In this document: positions 1 to 9,369 of the stretch, in pieces
How positions within the stretch are numbered: the stretch's first letter is position 1
How the letters are laid out: each line of letters starts with the position of its first letter
Source: Spirochaeta thermophila DSM 6192
GTDB lineage: Bacteria; Spirochaetota; Spirochaetia; Winmispirales; Winmispiraceae
DNA length: 64,000 nt
Reading direction: 5' to 3'
Assembly (NCBI RefSeq): GCF_000147075.1
Contig: NC_014484.1
Span: forward strand, 2,001,501 to 2,065,500
Notes under the pieces: model-generated
Seen by the model: only the letters and a program-made list of their open reading frames with translations
The model's database searches: none
What the model was told of the DNA's origin: nothing
Made by a program: the position numbers and the translations under genes

Positions 1-333
1 CCCCTCCCTACCCACCGGCACCCTCGCCCCATCAAGCCGCACCGGCACCACACGCCGTATCCTCCCCTCATCCCACCCCCAACCGAACGGATTCCACAAC
101 GAGGCGAGGAGCCCCTCCCTCAGGAGCGGCCCCGCACACCCCACGGGACCCGCAACCCCCACCCTCCACCCGTCCCCCCACTCCCACACCCTCCCCCTCC
201 ACCCCCCCTCATCCACCCCCACCCGCACCCCGAACTCACCCCCCACATCCTGCCACACGGTGAGCGACCCCTCCCCCGCATACACCACGAGCACGACCCC
301 CATCCACATGGGCACGAACCACCGGGAAGCCAT
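1..333 (-). CDS. Exported protein, N-terminal part (runs off the left edge)
   Basis: The minus-strand frame starting at the ATG at 333 is open to the window edge, giving 111 codons of an incomplete gene. The first 19 residues form a signal-peptide-like stretch (MASRWF then a hydrophobic core ending VVYA), followed by a Gly/Val/Trp-rich segment that looks beta-stranded. I do not recognise the family. The gene is divergent from the PEGA-domain gene and shares its 145-bp upstream region. No strong Shine-Dalgarno precedes the ATG (only a GGCAGG). The C-rich + strand leaves other frames open too, so the frame choice rests mainly on the signal peptide. Confidence 0.5.
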   Translation of the reverse strand, partial: MASRWFVPMWMGVVLVVYAGEGSLTVWQDVGGEFGVRVGVDEGGWRGRVWEWGDGWRVGVAGPVGCAGPLLREGLLASLWNPFGWGWDEGRIRRVVPVRLDGARVPVGREG

Positions 334-390
334 CCTGCCCAGTAGGACACACAAACCCGCCACCCCACTTCACCACCCGCTCTTTTTTCC

Positions 391-419
391 TTGAAAGAGC
401 CTCCATATCGGGGTATAGT
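391..419 (+). promoter_or_regulatory. Sigma-70-type promoter of the PEGA-domain gene
   Basis: TTGAAA (391-396), a 17-nt spacer and TATAGT (414-419) make a near-consensus promoter. The predicted start lies near 426, giving a leader of about 53 nt that contains the Shine-Dalgarno AGAAGGAGG at 464-472. Confidence 0.75.
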
Positions 420-478
420 GTAAGGGATAGGACATGCACCTCCCCTGCTGGCCCACACCTCACCAGAAGGAGGTATCC

Positions 479-2452
479 ATGCGAGTTCGGAACTCCCTCA
501 TCCCCCTGGTACTTCTCGTCGCAACCGCCCTCTCCTCGGCCCCCGTCACCATCGCCGTCCTCCCCGTAGAGGGCATCGGCGTACCCGAGGAACAGGCAGC
601 CGCGGTCACCGACCTCCTCTACACCACCCTCACGGCCGTCCCCCTCTTCCAGGTGGTCGAACGGGCCAGACTCGAGGAGGTACTCACCGAACAGGAGATC
701 CAGGTCTCGGGGCTCACGGGCGCCCAACAGGCCGTCCGCATCGGCAACCTCACCAACGCCCGCAAGGTCCTCATCGCCTCGCTCGCAGCCTACAAGACCT
801 CCTATGTCGAGAGCATCCTCTCCGCGAGGGTGGTCGACGTGGAGAAGGGCACGGTGGAGGCCGCCGCGAGCGTGGAACTTTCCCCCACCACCTCGGTGGA
901 AGAGGCCGCAGAGACCCTCGTCCGACGCCTCGTCGAGGCGATCCCCCTCTCCGTCACCGTGGCCGCGGTGGAAGGACGCACGGTCTACCTCTCCGCAGGC
1001 GAACAGGCCGGGCTCGTCCCGGGCCGGGTGGTCACGGTGGTGAAGACCAGGCCCATCACCGACGAGACAGGCGCCATCATCATGAGGGAAGAACGCCCCT
1101 ATGCCCGGCTCCAGGTGGAGGAGGTCCAGCCGACCGGCGCCCGCGCCCTACTGGTGGAGGCAGAGGAGGAGCCCCAGGTCGGTGATACCGTGGTGCTCGA
1201 GGACAGACCCCTCGCGGAGGGCGCACCCCGGCTCGTGGTGAAGAGCATCCCCGAGGGGGCCATGGTCTACATCGACGGCACTTTTTCGGGCAAGACCCCC
1301 CTCACCCTCAAGGGCCTGTCCCCCGGCACCCATCAGGTGGAGATACGCGCCCCGGGTTACAAACCCTATGCGGGAAAAGTCCGGCTTGCAGAGGGCCAGC
1401 AGGCGGTGATCGAGCGCGAACTCGTCGCCGAGGTACAGGTGGAAGACCTCCTCCGCATAGGCAAGCTCCCCAGGGAGAAGACCGATCCCTCCACCGCACT
1501 CACCAGAGGCATCATCCCGGGAGGCGGCCTGGTCTACGACGGCTACACCAACCTGGGCCTCATGGCAGGAGGAGCCACCCTCATCCAGGCAGCGATAAGC
1601 GGGATCTTCCTCTCCAACCTCCTCGACGATGAGTCGCCACCCGACCACGAACCCTACAACCTCATCTCCGGCATCACCCTGGGAGCCTCGGCCCTCACCC
1701 TCTACCTCTACTCCCTCATGGACGGCGCCCTCACCGCCGACGACGACTACCTCTACCCCACCTACGCCGAGCTCGTGGTCTCGGGAGACGCCCACCACGT
1801 CTTTCAGACCCAGACGGCAGACCCCAACAGCTCGCAGACCTTCAACCAAGCCATGGCCGACGGGATTTCGAACACCTCCTGGTTCTTCGTGATCGCCCTC
1901 AGGTTCAGGGCGTCCAAGTACCAGTTCGGCCTCGAGATCGACGCCTCACAGGAGGAGGTGATGATGGGGTTCTCCTCCGCCTACCTCCTCCCCCTCTCGG
2001 AAGACCTCTCGCTCGGGGCGCAGGTGACCTTCAAGGGCAACTTCACCGACCCCTCCGACGTGGACCTTTCCCAGACCGACCCCTCCGAGCTCGCCCCCTC
2101 ACCCCCGGGCGGGATCACGGCCATCGGCGCACTCCTCGCCCTCTCCTCCCCTCACGTGGAACTCGACCTCTTCCTCTCGCCCTACGCGGTGGGCACGTGC
2201 TACGGTGTGTTCCACAACCCCTCCTGGAGCACGTGGACCTACAACGAGACGCGCTTCCTCCCCTACGGGTACGGCGGTTCGGTGGGCCTCAGTCTCTTCC
2301 CCTCACTCCGCGCCGGCATCCACCTCTGGGCCGAGGCCTACTCCTTCACACGGGGAGAGGAGACCCCTGTGGAAGGCTCAGAGAACCCCTCGTATGTGGA
2401 CGGGCTGCGATTCATACGAGGAGGAGCGGGGCTCGTGTACCGCTTCATGTGA
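479..2452 (+). CDS. Exported CsgG-like / PEGA-domain protein with C-terminal barrel-like region
   Basis: 657 residues from the ATG at 479, chosen because AGAAGGAGG sits just upstream and a signal peptide follows at once (MRVRNSLIPLVLLVATALSSA). Residues about 20-150 resemble the CsgG/LpoB-like fold (AVLPVEG opening, then VERARLEEVLTEQEI). About residues 250-320 are a PEGA domain (IPEGAMVYIDG, GTHQVEIRAPGYKPY), a surface or cell-wall associated beta module. The remaining 330 residues contain a Gly-rich hydrophobic stretch and then alternating aromatic/polar strands ending in YRF-type residues, as in outer-membrane barrels. It is probably an envelope assembly or anchoring protein; the exact role is unknown. 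It is a single gene with its own promoter and no close partner. Confidence 0.8.
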   Translation: MRVRNSLIPLVLLVATALSSAPVTIAVLPVEGIGVPEEQAAAVTDLLYTTLTAVPLFQVVERARLEEVLTEQEIQVSGLTGAQQAVRIGNLTNARKVLIASLAAYKTSYVESILSARVVDVEKGTVEAAASVELSPTTSVEEAAETLVRRLVEAIPLSVTVAAVEGRTVYLSAGEQAGLVPGRVVTVVKTRPITDETGAIIMREERPYARLQVEEVQPTGARALLVEAEEEPQVGDTVVLEDRPLAEGAPRLVVKSIPEGAMVYIDGTFSGKTPLTLKGLSPGTHQVEIRAPGYKPYAGKVRLAEGQQAVIERELVAEVQVEDLLRIGKLPREKTDPSTALTRGIIPGGGLVYDGYTNLGLMAGGATLIQAAISGIFLSNLLDDESPPDHEPYNLISGITLGASALTLYLYSLMDGALTADDDYLYPTYAELVVSGDAHHVFQTQTADPNSSQTFNQAMADGISNTSWFFVIALRFRASKYQFGLEIDASQEEVMMGFSSAYLLPLSEDLSLGAQVTFKGNFTDPSDVDLSQTDPSELAPSPPGGITAIGALLALSSPHVELDLFLSPYAVGTCYGVFHNPSWSTWTYNETRFLPYGYGGSVGLSLFPSLRAGIHLWAEAYSFTRGEETPVEGSENPSYVDGLRFIRGGAGLVYRFM

Positions 2453-2647
2453 GGCCCCGTAGCGAAGTCTCTCGATAATCTTTGCGCGAAACACCGGCAC
2501 CGCGGGATGGATGCGCACCTCGCCCATGCTGATATATCAGGAAAACTCGAAATTTTCCCCTTTTACTTGAAAAAAATACCGCATTGTGCCACCCTGTAAG
2601 GGTAATCACATGTATCCATCTTCATTTCATACGCGGAGGTTTCCCCC

Positions 2648-3982
2648 ATGGTTATCATGACCCTCAACTGCGGAAGCTCCTCTGTGAAGTACCAGATCTA
2701 CGACTGGGACAAGAAGCGGAGGCTCGCATCCGGTATCGTGGAACGCGTCACCCAGAAGGGATCCGTGATCGTCCACGAGGCCGCTGGAAAACCCGAGTAC
2801 AAGAAGGAACAGGATTGTCCCACCCACAGAGAGGCCATCCAGCTCATCATCGAGGCCGTCCTCCACCCCGAGTACGGGGCCATCTCCGACCTCTCGGAGA
2901 TCAAGGCCGTAGGCCACAGGGTGGTGCACGGAGGAGAGAAGTTCGCCCAGTCGGTGGTCATCACCGACGAAGTGATCGAGGTCTTCAAGAGCATCGCCCA
3001 CCTCGCTCCACTCCACAACCCGGCCAACATCCAGGGGATCGAGGCCGCCCGCCAGCTCCTGCCCGACGTGCCGCACTGCGCCATCATGGACACCGCCTGG
3101 CACCAGACCATGCCCGACCACTCCTACCTCTACGCCCTCCCCTACGAGTGGTACGAGAAGTACGGGGTACGGCGCTACGGGTTCCACGGCACCTCGTTCC
3201 TCTACACCTCACGGAGGGCGGCGGTGCTCCTCGGCAAGAAGCCCTCCGAGACCAACCTCATCATCGCCCACATCGGGAACGGGGCGAGCATCAATGCGGT
3301 GAAGAACGGGTGCTCCTACGACACCTCGATGGGCCTCACCCCGCTCGAAGGACTCGTGATGGGCACCCGCTGCGGCGACATAGACCCCGCCATTCCCTTC
3401 TACATCATGCAGCAGACCGGGCTCTCCCCCAAGGAAGTGGAGTCCATCCTCAACAAGAAGAGCGGCGTCCTCGGGATCACCGGGAAGTGGGTCGACCGCA
3501 GGGACGTGGAGATCGCGGCGGAACAGGGGGACAAGCGCGCGATCCTCTGCCAGACCATCGAGGGGTACCGGATCAAGAAGTACATCGGGGCCTACATGGC
3601 AGCCCTCGGCCGGGTGGACGCCATCGTCTTCACCGCAGGCGTGGGTGAGAAGGGGCCCATCATACGACAGATCGCCCTCGAAGGCCTCGAGGCCCTGGGG
3701 GTGAAGCTCGACCCGGAGCGCAACCGCGTCTCCATGACCCGTAACGCCGAGACCATCATCTCGACCGATGATTCGCCGGTGAAGGTCTTTGTCATCCCCA
3801 CCGACGAGGAGATGGTGATGACCGAGGACACCTACGCCCTCATGAACGGCACATACGATATCCACACCCGGTTCACCTACACCTTCGAGAGCCCCTCCTA
3901 CAGGAACGTGGAACGGCTCGAAAAGCTTCCCCGCGACATGGAGAAGTGGCCGGGTCTCGAGAAGATCATCCTCAACCCGTGA
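2648..3982 (+). CDS. ackA: Acetate kinase
   Basis: 444 residues. Converts acetyl phosphate plus ADP to acetate plus ATP, the substrate-level phosphorylation step of acetate-forming fermentation. Acetokinase signatures are all present: [11 protein letters not shown] at residues 5-15, VGHRVVHGG, the YGFHGTS segment carrying the active-site histidine, HIGNGAS and GTRCGDIDP. The start at 2648 follows GGAGG at 2634-2638; a second ATG three codons later is possible. The protein is about 40 residues longer than the usual 400, with an extra C-terminal tail ([12 protein letters not shown] to KIILNP). It is alone in its transcription unit: no phosphotransacetylase gene lies next to it. The 195-bp gap upstream is AT-richer than its surroundings and has a TTGAAA at 2567-2572, but I could not place a convincing -10 box. 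Confidence 0.96.
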   Translation: MVIMTLNCGSSSVKYQIYDWDKKRRLASGIVERVTQKGSVIVHEAAGKPEYKKEQDCPTHREAIQLIIEAVLHPEYGAISDLSEIKAVGHRVVHGGEKFAQSVVITDEVIEVFKSIAHLAPLHNPANIQGIEAARQLLPDVPHCAIMDTAWHQTMPDHSYLYALPYEWYEKYGVRRYGFHGTSFLYTSRRAAVLLGKKPSETNLIIAHIGNGASINAVKNGCSYDTSMGLTPLEGLVMGTRCGDIDPAIPFYIMQQTGLSPKEVESILNKKSGVLGITGKWVDRRDVEIAAEQGDKRAILCQTIEGYRIKKYIGAYMAALGRVDAIVFTAGVGEKGPIIRQIALEGLEALGVKLDPERNRVSMTRNAETIISTDDSPVKVFVIPTDEEMVMTEDTYALMNGTYDIHTRFTYTFESPSYRNVERLEKLPRDMEKWPGLEKIILNP

Positions 3983-4001
3983 AGCGGGAGATCGGACACG
4001 C

Positions 4002-4039
4002 GAGGAACGGGGAGCCCTACAGCTCCCCGTTCCTCTTTC
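4002..4039. terminator. Strong hairpin terminator between convergent ackA and the DJ-1 gene
   Basis: A perfect 14-bp stem, GAGGAACGGGGAGC (4002-4015) with its complement at 4022-4035, and a 6-nt loop, followed by TTTC. It lies 20 nt after the ackA stop and 10 nt before the end of the convergent gene, so it can serve ackA directly. Confidence 0.85.
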
Positions 4040-4048
4040 ATCGACCGA

Positions 4049-4597
4049 CTAGAGGATGAGGGTGGCCTTGCCCACCTTCTGGTAAGCCTCTTCCCCGGCG
4101 AAGGCGCGCACCAGCTCGAGCCCGAACAGGCCTGCGGTCCCCACGCCCCTGCTCGTGATGAGGTTGCCGTCTTTCACCACAGGAGAGGGCTCCCACGTAC
4201 CGCCCTCCACCTCCTTCTCCATTCCGGGATAGCAGGTGAAGCGCCTTCCTTCGAGGAGCCCCGCCTTGCCCAGCACCACCGCGGGAGCGGCACAGATCGC
4301 CCCGATGGTCTTTCCCGCCTTCATGCAGTGGGAGAGCCAGGCCCGCACCGCGTCCGAGGCGGCGAGGTTGCTCGAGCCCGGCATACCCCCCGGCAGCACC
4401 ATGCCGTCGAAGTCCTCGGGCGAAAGATCCGAGAGGAGAGCGTCGGTGACGATGCGCACGCCGCGCGAACCGGTCACCTCCTTGCCGGTGACGCCGGCCA
4501 CCACCACTTCCACGCCGGCGCGCCTCAGCAGGTCGATGGGGGTCACGGCCTCCACATCCTCGAATCCATCGGCGAGACATACTGCGACTCGTGCCAT
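4049..4597 (-). CDS. DJ-1/PfpI (YajL-like) family protein
   Basis: 182 residues. DJ-1 superfamily members are small glutamine-amidotransferase-like proteins linked to glyoxalase/deglycase or thiol-stress functions. The nucleophile-elbow cysteine is in GAICAAPAV (about residue 105) and the conserved N-terminal glutamate is in DGFEDVEAVTP. The oxyanion region LPGGMPGSSNLAAS is also intact. The start is the ATG at 4597, preceded by AAGGAGG; the longer frame upstream has no such site. It lies downstream of priA on the same strand (63-nt gap), so it may be read from the priA operon or from its own promoter. The substrate cannot be told from sequence. Confidence 0.9.
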   Translation of the reverse strand: MARVAVCLADGFEDVEAVTPIDLLRRAGVEVVVAGVTGKEVTGSRGVRIVTDALLSDLSPEDFDGMVLPGGMPGSSNLAASDAVRAWLSHCMKAGKTIGAICAAPAVVLGKAGLLEGRRFTCYPGMEKEVEGGTWEPSPVVKDGNLITSRGVGTAGLFGLELVRAFAGEEAYQKVGKATLIL

Positions 4598-4660
4598 ACA
4601 AGCCTCCTTGAGAGCGTGTTCTCTATCCAAGGGTACTCCGAAACGGGGTGATCGGCTACC

Positions 4661-6604
4661 TCATACCACCTGCACCGGATCCACGTCCACCTCGAGGTGC
4701 ACGCCCGAGGAAGGCCTGAAGAGGGGGAGGGTGCGGGCGAGGAGGCCGTGCATGGGGGCGAGTGAGGACGAGCGGAGGAAGAGGTGGTACCGATAGTTGC
4801 CGGCGATCCTCTCCATGGGGCAGGGGGCGGGGCCCAGGAGCTCGACACCCTCGGGCAGGTCGGCCGAAAGGAGGGAGGCGAATCCCCCGGCGTCCCTCTC
4901 CACCTTGCGCTCGTCCCTTCCCCGGAAGACAAGGCGGACGAGTCTCGAGAAGGGAGGGAAGAGTGTCTCCTTTCGCACCTCGAGTTCCTCCTCGTAGAAG
5001 CGACGGAGATCGTGCTCCCGGGCACACACGATGCCAGGATGATCGGGCAGATACGTCTGGATGACGACCCGACCACCCGGCATGAACCTGCCCGCACGGC
5101 CCGCGACCTGAACGAGGAGGGAGAAGACCCGTTCGGCGGCCCGGAAGTCGGGCATGTGCAACCCGGTATCGGCCAACACCACCCCCACGAGCCCGAGGCG
5201 GGGAAAGTTGAAGCCCTTGGCGATCATCTGCGTCCCGAGGAGTACGTCCACCTGGCCGGATTCCATCTCCTCGAGTACGCGCTCGAGTACGCCTTTCTTC
5301 CGGGCCGTGTCCGTGTCGAGTCGGGCGATGCGGTAGAAGGGAAAGGTTTCCCTGAGTTGCTTCTCCACCTGCTCGGTGCCCGGCCCGCTGTAGCGTACGT
5401 CCACGCTCCCGCACGAGGGACACACGTCGATGGGTCTGGTCCGGTAGCCGCAGTAGTGGCAGACCATCACCTCTTCGGCCCTGTGGTACGTGAGGGGGAG
5501 CGAGCAATGGCGGCAGGTCATCTCGAACCCGCAGGCCCTGCATCCCACGTAGTGGGCGAATCCCCGCCTGTTGAGGAAGAGGATGGTCTGCTTTCCCTCT
5601 TTCTTGGTACGCTCGATCTCCCTGAGGAGGGGTTTGGAGAGCGGGCCGGGATGGTCCTTGAGGGAGACGATCTCTATACGGGGGGGCTCTCCCCCCGCCA
5701 CACGCTCGGGAAGGTGGAAGAAGGGAAGCCGCCCTGTATGCATGAGATGGTAGGCTTCGAGCGAGGGGGTGGCGCTCCCCATGAGGAGGAGGGCGCCCTC
5801 GGTGCGGGCGCGGTGCATGGCCACCTGGCGGGCGTGGTACCGGGGGGTGGCACCCGACTTGTAGCTCGACTCGTGCTCCTCGTCGAGCACGATGAGCCCG
5901 AGGTCGCCGATGGGTGCGAAGACCGCGCTCCTGGCACCTATGACGAAGCGCACCTCGCCACGGACGATCCTCCGCCACTCGGCGAGCCGTTGTGAGGCGG
6001 TGAGGCGAGAATGGAGCACCGCCACGTCCTGGCCGAACCGGGCGCGGATGGTCTCCACCACCTGGCGGGTGAGGGCGATCTCGGGCACCAGGTAGAGCAC
6101 CCCCTTCCCTCGCTCGAGCATATGCTCGGCGACCGTGAGGTATACCTCGGTCTTGCCCGATCCGGTGACGCCCCAGAGGTAGAACATGGGGTGGGTGCAG
6201 GAGAGCACGGCCTCCACTGCCTCCCGTTGGGCCGGAGAGAGCCGGTGCCGCCGGTACGCCGCAGGTTCATCATACGGCACGGGCGCCTCGCGTTGCACCC
6301 TCCCGCCGGGGATCATGGCCGAGAGGGCCTCCCCCAGTCCGCATAGGTAGTAGGAACTCACCCATTGCGCAAGAGAGAGGACACGCCCGTCGAACAGGGG
6401 TTCTTCATCGAGCACCTTCTCCACGGGCTTGAGGTCCTCGGGTGCCACACCGGAAGGAGGATTCCCCCTCACCCCTACCACGTACCCGGTGAGCACCCGC
6501 CCCCTCACGGGCGCCCGTACCCGCACGCCCACGGGGACCTCTCCCTCCACCCGGTACGTGAGGGGTTCACGGAGGGGAAGATTGAAGGCCACGTCCACCC
6601 ACAT
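4661..6604 (-). CDS. priA: Primosomal protein N' (replication restart helicase PriA)
   Basis: 647 residues, a superfamily-2 helicase that reloads the replisome at stalled forks. The N-terminal DNA-binding domain is followed by the Walker A motif in WGVTGSGKTEVY (about residue 160), the DEEH box, and helicase motifs through LGTQMIAKGFNFPRLGLVGV. The zinc-binding cysteines appear as CRACG, CRHC, CHYCG and CPSCG. I chose the ATG at 6604: it has GAGGTGAGG immediately upstream and starts 4 nt after the uracil-DNA glycosylase stop, whereas the ATG 6 codons earlier overlaps that gene without a ribosome site. It is last in the long operon from 14.1 kb. It is shorter than E. coli PriA (732) but has all motifs. 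Confidence 0.96.
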   Translation of the reverse strand: MWVDVAFNLPLREPLTYRVEGEVPVGVRVRAPVRGRVLTGYVVGVRGNPPSGVAPEDLKPVEKVLDEEPLFDGRVLSLAQWVSSYYLCGLGEALSAMIPGGRVQREAPVPYDEPAAYRRHRLSPAQREAVEAVLSCTHPMFYLWGVTGSGKTEVYLTVAEHMLERGKGVLYLVPEIALTRQVVETIRARFGQDVAVLHSRLTASQRLAEWRRIVRGEVRFVIGARSAVFAPIGDLGLIVLDEEHESSYKSGATPRYHARQVAMHRARTEGALLLMGSATPSLEAYHLMHTGRLPFFHLPERVAGGEPPRIEIVSLKDHPGPLSKPLLREIERTKKEGKQTILFLNRRGFAHYVGCRACGFEMTCRHCSLPLTYHRAEEVMVCHYCGYRTRPIDVCPSCGSVDVRYSGPGTEQVEKQLRETFPFYRIARLDTDTARKKGVLERVLEEMESGQVDVLLGTQMIAKGFNFPRLGLVGVVLADTGLHMPDFRAAERVFSLLVQVAGRAGRFMPGGRVVIQTYLPDHPGIVCAREHDLRRFYEEELEVRKETLFPPFSRLVRLVFRGRDERKVERDAGGFASLLSADLPEGVELLGPAPCPMERIAGNYRYHLFLRSSSLAPMHGLLARTLPLFRPSSGVHLEVDVDPVQVV

Positions 6605-6608
6605 ACCC

Positions 6609-7370
6609 TCACCTCGAGGCATCGTGCACGCCCGCCCCCTCCCCGCGCAGGACGGAAGAGAGGAGCTTGAGGTCCTCCCAGACAGGCCTCCTCAGCGACG
6701 GATCCCTGAGGACCGCGCTCGGATGGTAGGTGGGCACCAGGGGAATGTCCCGGTACCGGTAGACCCTCCCCCGGAGGCGGGAGATGCCCTCCTGTGTACC
6801 GAGCAGAGTGGAGGCGGCGAACCTCCCCACCGTGAGGATGGCCCGCGGTCTCACGAGCGCGATCTGTGCTTCGAGGAAGGGGAGACAGGCCGAGATCTCG
6901 TCGGGACGGGGATCGCGGTTCCCCGGCGGCCTGCATTTCACCACATTCGTGATGAAGACATCCCGGCCTCGCTGCAGCCCTATGGCCGCGAGCCACTTGT
7001 CCAGGTACTGCCCGGCCCTCCCCACGAACGGCTCGCCCTTCACGTCTTCGTCCGCGCCGGGGGCCTCTCCCACCACCATCACCGGGAGGCCCACCCTCCC
7101 TATCCCCGGCACCGCATGCCGCCGGGTCCGGGCGAGGTCACACCGGTTACAGGCGCGCACCTGCTCGTGGAGGGCCCCGAGCGTGCGTGCCGGATCGTCT
7201 CCGCCGGTGGGTTTCCTCTCACTCCTCTCTCCTGATCCTGCCACGAGGGGAGGGGCTCCCGCCGGGACGGTGGGGGGGGCGGGGTGTGGGCGCTCCCATC
7301 CCCCATGGACGAGGTCTTCCACCAGGAACGAAAGCTCCCACAACTCCTTGTAGAGATCCTGCTCACTCAT
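6609..7370 (-). CDS. Uracil-DNA glycosylase, family 4 (Fe-S type)
   Basis: 253 residues; removes uracil from deaminated DNA, a repair activity typical of thermophiles. Motif 1 is GEAPGADED, and motif 3 is the HPSAV near the C-terminus. Four cysteines expected to hold the [4Fe-4S] cluster are CNRC (about residues 80-83), VVKCRPP and SACLPF. Residues 20-70 form a low-complexity Pro/Gly linker absent from minimal family members. The start is the ATG at 7370, inside an ATGAGTGA overlap with truA and preceded by GAGGTG. It is co-transcribed between truA and priA. Confidence 0.93.
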   Translation of the reverse strand: MSEQDLYKELWELSFLVEDLVHGGWERPHPAPPTVPAGAPPLVAGSGERSERKPTGGDDPARTLGALHEQVRACNRCDLARTRRHAVPGIGRVGLPVMVVGEAPGADEDVKGEPFVGRAGQYLDKWLAAIGLQRGRDVFITNVVKCRPPGNRDPRPDEISACLPFLEAQIALVRPRAILTVGRFAASTLLGTQEGISRLRGRVYRYRDIPLVPTYHPSAVLRDPSLRRPVWEDLKLLSSVLRGEGAGVHDASR

Positions 7371-8109
7371 ACTGCACCTCATGGAGGAAGAGCCCCCACG
7401 CCGGGGCGCTGTCCGAGGCCGCCGATCTGTCCCTCGCCTCCAGGATCTTCCGCATCATCTCGGGGTCGGCCTTCTGTTTTTCGAGGTCGAGCATGGTACC
7501 CACCAGGGCCCGTACCATCCGCCAGAGGAAGGCGTTCCCCACGATACGGAACACCAGCTGAGACCCCTCGGGGAACCACGAAGCGGTGTGGATGAGGCGC
7601 ACCTTGGACGGGCTCGGATCCGACGGGCTGCAGAAGCTGGAGAAATCGTGCTCGCCCACAATGCAGGAGGCATACGCATTGAGGAGACGGACGTCCGGCA
7701 GGCGGTTCACCCACAGGCTGTAGCGCCTGAGGTGGGGATACGGCGAGGGCGAAGGAAAGACGTAGTAGCGGTACTCCCGACGCACCGCGCTGTAACGGGC
7801 GTGGAAGTCGGGAGGCACCTCCTCGGCCTGGAGGGCCTTCACATCGCGGGGCAGGAAGGAGTTGAGCGCAAGGGCGAACTTTTCCACCGGGAGGGAATCG
7901 ATGTCGGTGATGAAGTTGATACACTGCCCCACGGCATGTACCCCCGAATCAGTGCGGCCCGCCGCATGGACGTGCACCGGGTGCTTGTGCATCCTCGCCA
8001 AGGCATCCTCCACCACCCCTTGGACACTCCGGCCATTCGGCTGCCGCTGCCACCCCACGAAGTCCGTCCCATCGTAGGCGAGCACCACCTTGATGTTACG
8101 CTGACCCAT
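7363..8109 (-). CDS. truA: tRNA pseudouridine synthase A
   Basis: 248 residues; isomerises uridines 38-40 in the anticodon stem-loop of tRNA. The catalytic aspartate lies in AAGRTDSGVHAVGQ (about residue 52). The N-terminal AYDGTDFVGWQRQPNGRSVQG and the FLWRMVRALVGTML motif are typical. ATG at 8109 is preceded by GGAGGGGAG and overlaps the DUF2225 gene by 14 nt, indicating translational coupling in the operon. Confidence 0.96.
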   Translation of the reverse strand: MGQRNIKVVLAYDGTDFVGWQRQPNGRSVQGVVEDALARMHKHPVHVHAAGRTDSGVHAVGQCINFITDIDSLPVEKFALALNSFLPRDVKALQAEEVPPDFHARYSAVRREYRYYVFPSPSPYPHLRRYSLWVNRLPDVRLLNAYASCIVGEHDFSSFCSPSDPSPSKVRLIHTASWFPEGSQLVFRIVGNAFLWRMVRALVGTMLDLEKQKADPEMMRKILEARDRSAASDSAPAWGLFLHEVQYE

Positions 8110-8995
8110 CTACCGGCTCCCCTCCATCGGCCCCCAGGGACTCGAGCTCCTTCCGGATGAGGTCGTAGACGTCTCTTGCATTGTCGAGGAGCACCTGGGG
8201 CTTGTGCCTGGATGCCCTGCCCATGCCGAAGATGCGCGCGATGATCTGCTTGGCCCGCATGAGCGAGGCGATCCGCTTTTCCCTGTTCGATCGTGGACCA
8301 TACCGATAATCGAGGAGTCCTGCAAGATAGAGGACGCCGTCGTAGCCGTAGTTCTTGTCGAGGTCGGGTCCCTGGTACTTGAGGCGGGAGAGCACCTCCT
8401 CACCTTTCTGCTCCCTCTCCACCGCCAGGATGTAGAGAAAGCGTGCCTTCCGGTAGAGGTGACGCACGAGGAGGCCCCAGCCCTCATCCGGGAACTGGGC
8501 CTGGAGGTCGGAGGCGAGCCAGGCCCCGCGGAGGGCCGAGAGTCCCATCTTGAAGGTGGGAGCCGTGTCGGCCGGAAAGTGTTCGTAGCAGAGCATGGCC
8601 AGCACGTAACTCGCCACCCCTTCGTAGAGGCGCCGCGGGGCCGAGAAGGAGAGGTCGGGAAAGATCGAGAGGAGGAGCTCACGGCGCGCGTCGGTGGAGG
8701 CCTCGAGGGGAAGGAGGGCCTCGGCGGGGATCTCGAGGAAGTCCTCGGGATAGGCAGCGTAGAAGCATGAGGGACACACCGTCACAGGATACACGAGCGG
8801 GTAGACCGCCCCATACTTCTTCGAGGGCTCGTAGAGCCTTCGAAGCTCCAGCGTGAGGCGGCCCGCGATGAGACGCCCCCGCCCCGAGAGCAGGTCTTCC
8901 CTGAAGAACTCGGTCCTGCACACGGGACACTCCAACGGCCGCTTGGAAAAGTAGGTGAGCTTGAGACCCTTATCAGGGCTGGATTCCTGCGTCAT
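8096..8995 (-). CDS. DUF2225 family protein, Cys-pair N-terminus with helical C-terminus
   Basis: 299 residues. The N-terminal third has two Cys pairs, CPVC (about residue 19) and CPSCFYAAYPEDF (about residue 75), which define the DUF2225 family and probably hold zinc. The rest is helical and TPR-like (FKMGLSALRGAWLA; HLYRKARFLYILAVE). The function is not established; the family is widespread in Firmicutes and spirochaetes. ATG at 8995 overlaps the acpS stop as ATGA, so it is part of the same operon as acpS and truA. Confidence 0.8.
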   Translation of the reverse strand: MTQESSPDKGLKLTYFSKRPLECPVCRTEFFREDLLSGRGRLIAGRLTLELRRLYEPSKKYGAVYPLVYPVTVCPSCFYAAYPEDFLEIPAEALLPLEASTDARRELLLSIFPDLSFSAPRRLYEGVASYVLAMLCYEHFPADTAPTFKMGLSALRGAWLASDLQAQFPDEGWGLLVRHLYRKARFLYILAVEREQKGEEVLSRLKYQGPDLDKNYGYDGVLYLAGLLDYRYGPRSNREKRIASLMRAKQIIARIFGMGRASRHKPQVLLDNARDVYDLIRKELESLGADGGEPVDGSA

Positions 8996-9369
8996 ACATC
9001 CCCCTCTATGACCACCACGGCGATCGCCGCGTCTTTCTCATGGGTGAGCGAGAGGTGCGCACGGGCCCCCCCACGCCGTGCGAAGAGGTCGCGGGCCCTT
9101 CCGTGGAGCACGAGATAGGGTCGGCCGTGGGGATCGTTCTCCACCTGCACCTCGTTCAGCGAGAACCCGCGCAGCCCCGTCCCCAGGGCCTTTGCAAAGG
9201 CCTCCTTGGCCGCGAACCGTGCGGCGAGCGATCCGGCGACCCCTCCCCCCTTCCGTCGTATGCTCTCTATCTCGAGAGGGTGGAAGTAGCGGGCCACCAG
9301 TCCGGGGTTCTCCCACCAGTGTGCGATCCGGTCGATCCTCACCACATCGATGCCCACTCCCAGGATCAT
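8992..9369 (-). CDS. acpS: Holo-[acyl-carrier-protein] synthase
   Basis: 125 residues; transfers the phosphopantetheine arm of CoA to acyl carrier protein. Group I Sfp-superfamily motifs are clear: GVGIDVVRIDRI with the Mg-binding Asp (residue 8), RFAAKEAFAKALG with the Glu/Lys pair, and LSLTHEKDAAIAVVV. It overlaps cdaR upstream and the DUF2225 gene downstream by 4 nt each (ATGA), and has GGAGGGGGA directly before the ATG. Confidence 0.96.
   Translation of the reverse strand: MILGVGIDVVRIDRIAHWWENPGLVARYFHPLEIESIRRKGGGVAGSLAARFAAKEAFAKALGTGLRGFSLNEVQVENDPHGRPYLVLHGRARDLFARRGGARAHLSLTHEKDAAIAVVVIEGDV

Noticed and set aside
2581-2600. A possible promoter of ackA using TTGAAA at 2567
   Set aside because: No acceptable -10 hexamer at 16-18 nt spacing could be found, so I left it out.
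2453-2647. RNA gene or riboswitch in the gap before ackA
   Set aside because: The 195-bp gap shows no cloverleaf, no long helix and no recognisable riboswitch core.
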